Source of the DNA: Ga0077527 sp049433545
GTDB taxonomy: Bacteria; Pseudomonadota; Gammaproteobacteria; Burkholderiales; SG8-41
NCBI GenBank assembly: GCA_049433545.1
Contig: JBMTEY010000091.1
Location: forward strand, 1 to 10,094
Direction of reading: 5' to 3'
DNA: 10,094 nucleotides
Shown here: one piece after another, positions 7,226 through 10,094 of the stretch
Position numbering within the stretch: the stretch's first letter is position 1
How the letters are laid out: each line of letters opens with the position of its first letter
Notes under the pieces: generated by a model
The model's database searches: none
What the model was told of the DNA's origin: nothing
Seen by the model: the letters and a program-made list of their open reading frames with translations, nothing else
Made by a program: the position numbers and the translations under genes

Positions 7226-7804
7226 ATGGCTGAAACTTCGTACTGCGTATACTCATTGAAGGATCCGCGAACATCTCCGGCAAAGCCTTTTTACATTGGC
7301 AAAGGCACTGGTACTCGGGCGTATGACCATTTAATTGAGCCTGATGATTCGCGTAAGGGTCGTCGAATACGCGAAATCATCAAATCAGGAAAACAGGTAT
7401 TAGTCACTCATCTCGCTGATGGTTTATCTGAACTGCAAGCGATCAAGATCGAAGCGGAGCTAATTTCTGCCTTTGGTACGGAGGCGACTGGTGGGTTGTT
7501 AACGAACGTGGTTATTCCATCTGGTAATGTAAGCAAGGTTCGAAAGACATTGATTGTTCCAGAGGGTGTGCTTGAAAAAGCGCAGCTTGGCCTAGCGTTG
7601 ATCAAAGACGCTGTTCTCGAGTTGGCAAAAGCCAATCCAAAAGGCATTACCAACTCAGATGCTGCTAGTGCATTGGGAATTCGAAGTGATTATGGCGGTG
7701 GTTCAAAGGATTATTTGTCATATAGTGTTTTGGGATTGTTGATGCGGGACGGGAAGCTTGCTAGGCAGGGCGCCTCACGCGCGCATGTCGCGCAGGTTGA
7801 TTAG
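7226..7804 (+). CDS. GIY-YIG nuclease-like protein with C-terminal winged-helix-like region
   Basis: A 192-residue protein that looks like a GIY-YIG endonuclease of the LEM-3/COG3680-like kind fused to a small DNA-binding-type region. Seen: CVYSL at residues 7-11 in the GIY position, FYIGKGTGTRAYDHL at 22-36 in the YIG position with Arg31 and His35, an AIKIEAELISAFG helix at 72-84 whose Glu76 fits the metal-binding Glu, and GGLLTN at 89-94. Residues 126-185 resemble a winged helix (ITNSDAASALGI, then YSVLGLLMRDGKLARQG). A GGAGG ribosome site lies about eight bases before the ATG. Codon use and base composition are clearly AT-richer than every neighbour, which suggests recent acquisition. No partner methylase or immunity gene is adjacent. 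It could be a solitary restriction, repair or defence nuclease; the activity is not shown. Confidence 0.8.
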   Translation: MAETSYCVYSLKDPRTSPAKPFYIGKGTGTRAYDHLIEPDDSRKGRRIREIIKSGKQVLVTHLADGLSELQAIKIEAELISAFGTEATGGLLTNVVIPSGNVSKVRKTLIVPEGVLEKAQLGLALIKDAVLELAKANPKGITNSDAASALGIRSDYGGGSKDYLSYSVLGLLMRDGKLARQGASRAHVAQVD

Positions 7805-7842
7805 TATCTAGCGCACTGAAAATAACTTATCGAGAATCTTTA

Positions 7843-8805
7843 ATGAACCACGCCAACCCCAACCGCACCGCCGAGCAGGCCCGCAACGTCGAGATCGCGC
7901 TGCGCTTCAAGCAGACGCAGGGCAAGCCGGAGATGCCGCAGGTCGAGAAGGAAGTGCTGGCGGCCAATTACGACCGCGTGCGCGGCGGCAACCTGCATCT
8001 CGCTGCCAACGCCCGCGATCAGGACTGGCCGCATCCGGCGCTTTACCTGCGCGCGGCTTTCCCCGACCGCGTCGACGTCATCGAGCAGGTGATCGCCGAC
8101 GGCGACCGCGTCGGGCTGTTGTTCCGCGTCACCGGCACCCATACCGGAAACTTCTTCGGCATAGCACCTACCGGCAAACGTGTCGACGTCTACGAAGTCG
8201 CGCTGCTGCGCATCGTCGACGGCCAGATGGTCGAAGGCTGGTTCATGATGGACGAGGCCGAGCTGCTGCGGCAGCTGGGCGCGAAGCTGCCGCCGCGCGC
8301 CGACGGCAAGCTGGTGCCGCCGGCCCTGCCCAAGACCGATGATGCGGCGACCTTCGTCAAAAAGCTGAAGGAGCAGATCAAGAACACCGTGCAGACCGCG
8401 CAGGACCGCAACCGGCTCACCGCCGCGCGCACGCGGCTGTCCACCCACAACAAGGATGGCCTCGCCGCCGGCCACCGTAACCTGCGCCACGGTTTCCAGC
8501 ACACGCGGGCGTTCAGCCTTGCCCACGGCCACGGCGAACTCAATCTCGACGCCGCATTCTCCGACCGCCGTTACGGCATCGACGTGCTGCTCGCCGAGGG
8601 GCGGCAGGTGTGGATGCGCTTCAACGTCAGCGGCACCCACGGCGGGCCGTTCTGCGGCATTGCGCCAACCGATGCGAAGATGGGCGTCAACGCGGTGTCC
8701 ATCCTCAACTTCAACGACAGCGGCGAGATCACCAGCACCTGGACTTTCGCCGACGAACTTGGCGTGCTGCTGCAGCTCGGGCGGCCGAACCTGCTGCTGG
8801 AATAA
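7843..8805 (+). CDS. Protein with two tandem SnoaL-like (NTF2-fold) domains
   Basis: A 320-residue, probably cytoplasmic protein with no signal peptide. It contains two related halves. Half one has VIEQVIADGDRVGLLFRVTG then THTGNFFGIAPTGKRVDV and a VDGQMVEGWFMMDEAELLRQLG end. Half two has GIDVLLAEGRQVWMRFNVSG then THGGPFCGIAPT and a SGEITSTWTFADELGVLLQLG end. The core GTHxGxFxGIAPT repeats at residues 98-110 and 264-276, a spacing of 166. This pattern (ADGDRV, GxHxGxFxGIAPTG, DGxIxExW) is typical of SnoaL-like polyketide cyclase and ester cyclase families, normally single-domain. A lysine-rich helical linker lies near 175-190. The ribosome site is weak (GAGAATC). The reaction is unknown; a missing catalytic acid in half two is possible and would leave one active and one structural domain. 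Confidence 0.82.
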   Translation: MNHANPNRTAEQARNVEIALRFKQTQGKPEMPQVEKEVLAANYDRVRGGNLHLAANARDQDWPHPALYLRAAFPDRVDVIEQVIADGDRVGLLFRVTGTHTGNFFGIAPTGKRVDVYEVALLRIVDGQMVEGWFMMDEAELLRQLGAKLPPRADGKLVPPALPKTDDAATFVKKLKEQIKNTVQTAQDRNRLTAARTRLSTHNKDGLAAGHRNLRHGFQHTRAFSLAHGHGELNLDAAFSDRRYGIDVLLAEGRQVWMRFNVSGTHGGPFCGIAPTDAKMGVNAVSILNFNDSGEITSTWTFADELGVLLQLGRPNLLLE

Positions 8806-8823
8806 GCACAGCGGGTACATCTG

Positions 8824-8844
8824 GCACGCGTCAATTTCGCGTGC
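8824..8844. other. Short inverted repeat (7-base stem, 7-base loop) in the spacer before the lectin-like gene
   Basis: GCACGCG and CGCGTGC flank TCAATTT, giving a perfect 7-pair stem 19 bases after the stop of the SnoaL-like gene. No T run follows, so a classical intrinsic terminator is not supported. It may be a weak terminator or a protein-binding site. The rest of the 115-base spacer (8806-8920) shows no gene; only the strong ribosome site at its end is recognisable. Confidence 0.35.
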
Positions 8845-8920
8845 AGCCGGGCAGTGGAATATTCCGCACAGCCGCCGTGTTTGTTCTGCGCGCGCTCCAC
8901 CACTGCCACCGGAGGATTTC

Positions 8921-9583
8921 ATGAACCTGTTTCGTTTGGGCTTGGCCGCAACACTCGTTCTGCTGGCGTCTGGCGTATCTGCGCAGACGCCGAAGATAGC
9001 CCCCGAAATGTCGTTTTTCATCACCAGCGCGGGTCTGGGGAAAGGCGCCGACCTCGGCGGGCTCGCCGGCGCCGACCGTCATTGCCAGCAACTGGCGGCA
9101 GCCGCGGGGCACGGCAAAAAATCCTGGCGTGCCTATCTCAGCACCACCGCGAGCGGCAATACGCCGGCCGTCCATGCCCGCGACCGCATCGGCAAGGGGC
9201 CGTGGTATACCGCGGAAGGCCGGCTGGTGGCGCGCAACGTCGATGAGCTGCACGACATCAACGGCATCAACCGCATGACCGCATTGAGCGAGAAAGGCGT
9301 GATGATCAACGGACGCCTCGAGCCGCCGAACACCCACGACATCCTCACCGGCTCGACACCAGACGGGCGCGCGATGGTCAGCGACAAGGACACCACCTGC
9401 GGCAACTGGACCAAAAGCGGCGCGGGTTCGGCGATCGTCGGCCATCACGACCGCTGGGGCCTGCGCGACGATGAACCGTCGCGCTCATGGAATTCAGCGC
9501 ACCCCTCGCGCGGCTGCAGCCAAGACAATCTGCGGGCTTCCGGCGGGGCGGGGATGTTCTACTGTTTTGCGGTGAATCGCTAA
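8921..9583 (+). CDS. Secreted lectin-like (C-type-lectin-fold-like) protein of unknown function
   Basis: A 220-residue protein with a Sec signal peptide (MNLFRLGLAATLVLLASGVSA, cleavage before Gln22) and no lipobox, so periplasmic or secreted. The mature part begins with MSFFITSAGLGKGADLGGLAGADRHC, a motif I associate with bacterial proteins annotated as lectins, followed by KSWRAYLST, a GPWYTAEGRLVARN segment, PNTHDILTGSTPDGR, CGNWTKSG and the end FYCFAVNR. Cysteines 55, 160, 199 and 215 could make two disulfides, with the last pair typical of the C-type lectin or endostatin-like fold. GGAGG five bases before the ATG makes the start secure, though the frame is open further upstream. It is probably its own transcription unit. 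Sugar binding is inferred from the family name only. Confidence 0.85.
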   Translation: MNLFRLGLAATLVLLASGVSAQTPKIAPEMSFFITSAGLGKGADLGGLAGADRHCQQLAAAAGHGKKSWRAYLSTTASGNTPAVHARDRIGKGPWYTAEGRLVARNVDELHDINGINRMTALSEKGVMINGRLEPPNTHDILTGSTPDGRAMVSDKDTTCGNWTKSGAGSAIVGHHDRWGLRDDEPSRSWNSAHPSRGCSQDNLRASGGAGMFYCFAVNR

Positions 9584-9618
9584 ATTACAAAAATATAAAT
9601 AAAAACAAATACTTATAA
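9584..9618. other. Very AT-rich spacer between convergent genes
   Basis: The 35 bases between the stop of the lectin-like gene and the stop of the enolase-superfamily gene contain only three G or C bases. There is no GC-rich stem, so it is not a standard intrinsic terminator. The A runs on the plus strand read as T-rich runs for the leftward gene. Confidence 0.6.
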
Positions 9619-10094
9619 TCAAGCGTCGACGGCGAGTTTTTTCAGCAGCGCCAAATCCGGATCAACGCCCAGACCCGGACCCTGCGGAATCGCGATGCGG
9701 CCTTGCTGCGGATTGATCGCCTCGCCGAACGGCGTTTCGTTGAAGTCGCAGTAGAAACGTTCGACCCACACTTCACGTGCCTGCGCCGCACAGGCGTGGA
9801 TCGAGGCCAGCAGTCCCGGACCGAAGTACGCCGAGTGCGGCACCACGCGTACGCCGTGCGCTTCGCCCAGCGCGAACACCTTCATCATTTCAGTGACCCC
9901 GCCGACCTTGGTGATGCTCGGCTGCGCGACGTCGAGCGATCCGCGTTCGAACAGGCGGTGGAATTCGTTGGCGCTGCCGACGTTCTCGCCGCCGGCCACC
10001 GCGATGCCGCCCTCGGCACGTACCCGCGCGAGTCCGGCGTGGTCTTCCGGCGGCCACACCGGTTCCTCGATCCACTCGAGGTTGAGTTCGCGCA
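9619..10094 (-). CDS. Mandelate racemase/muconate lactonizing enzyme family (enolase superfamily), C-terminal part
   Basis: The last 158 codons of an enolase-superfamily enzyme, 5' end outside the window. These enzymes abstract a proton alpha to a carboxylate, mostly as sugar-acid dehydratases, racemases or cycloisomerases. Seen: WIEEPVWPPED with the metal-binding Glu of EEP, AGGENVGS with the next metal-ligand Glu, DVAQPSITKVGGVTEMMKV, and VVPHSAYFGPGL with the His in the place of the mandelate racemase catalytic His. The barrel ends with YCDFNETPF and a PQGPGLGVDPD tail. The metal Asp and any KxK catalytic lysine lie upstream and are not visible, so subgroup and substrate cannot be fixed. 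It converges on the lectin-like gene. GTG at 10059 is internal, not the start. Confidence 0.92.
   Translation of the reverse strand, partial: RELNLEWIEEPVWPPEDHAGLARVRAEGGIAVAGGENVGSANEFHRLFERGSLDVAQPSITKVGGVTEMMKVFALGEAHGVRVVPHSAYFGPGLLASIHACAAQAREVWVERFYCDFNETPFGEAINPQQGRIAIPQGPGLGVDPDLALLKKLAVDA

Noticed and set aside
7157..7842. Direct repeats or an attachment site flanking the GIY-YIG gene
   Set aside because: By eye only trivial matches of about five bases were found on the two sides, so no mobile-element boundary can be claimed.
8456..8920. 155-codon N-terminal extension of the lectin-like protein
   Set aside because: It lies over the SnoaL-like gene in another frame; a strong ribosome site and signal peptide place the start at 8921.
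7840..9024. Long minus-strand open frame (394 codons) opposite the SnoaL-like and lectin-like genes
   Set aside because: It is the antisense of two genes with clear families, its translation shows no recognisable motif, and it arises from high-GC codon bias.
1..10094. CRISPR array, tRNA/rRNA gene, transposase or toxin-antitoxin pair
   Set aside because: No regularly spaced repeats, cloverleaf or rRNA-like segments, DDE-type genes or paired small genes were seen on either strand.

Overview
This high-GC window carries about eleven protein genes, most with C or G in the third codon position. Its gene families point to a betaproteobacterium, probably of the Burkholderiales or a related order. 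The clues are a Bug/TctC solute-binding protein next to a CaiB/BaiF CoA-transferase, the divergent darP-pmbA pair, and Mog directly after DarP. The assignment rests on family content and composition only. No RNA gene, CRISPR array, insertion sequence or phage gene was seen, and no gene-free stretch exceeds about 115 bases.

Left block (1-3311, minus strand): a compact run in transcription order of darP (ribosome maturation), mog (molybdenum cofactor), an alpha/beta-hydrolase carboxylesterase, a Bug-family periplasmic binding protein, and a CoA-transferase that runs off the left edge. The gaps are 8, -4, 28 and 60 bases, so some or all may be co-transcribed. Housekeeping genes lead, and a small uptake-plus-CoA-activation pair follows.

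Middle block (3312-7156, plus strand): pmbA (tldE) diverges from darP. It is followed by a Tat-exported TRAP-type binding lipoprotein of the 2-oxoacid/lactate-binding kind, with no TRAP membrane genes beside it. After a 26-base perfect palindrome comes an MFS permease.

Right block (7157-10094): an AT-richer GIY-YIG nuclease-like gene, compositionally unlike its neighbours, lies between the MFS gene and a protein made of two SnoaL-like (NTF2-fold) domains. Then come a secreted, cysteine-containing lectin-like protein and, convergent across a very AT-rich spacer, the C-terminal part of an enolase-superfamily dehydratase or racemase cut by the right edge.

Taken together the window looks like ordinary chromosome with a catabolic and uptake flavour (CoA-transferase, two orphan binding proteins, MFS, enolase-superfamily enzyme) and one probable small acquired gene. 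No convincing multi-gene novel system was found. The most worthwhile items are the GIY-YIG/winged-helix gene, the double SnoaL-like protein and the two orphan binding proteins.
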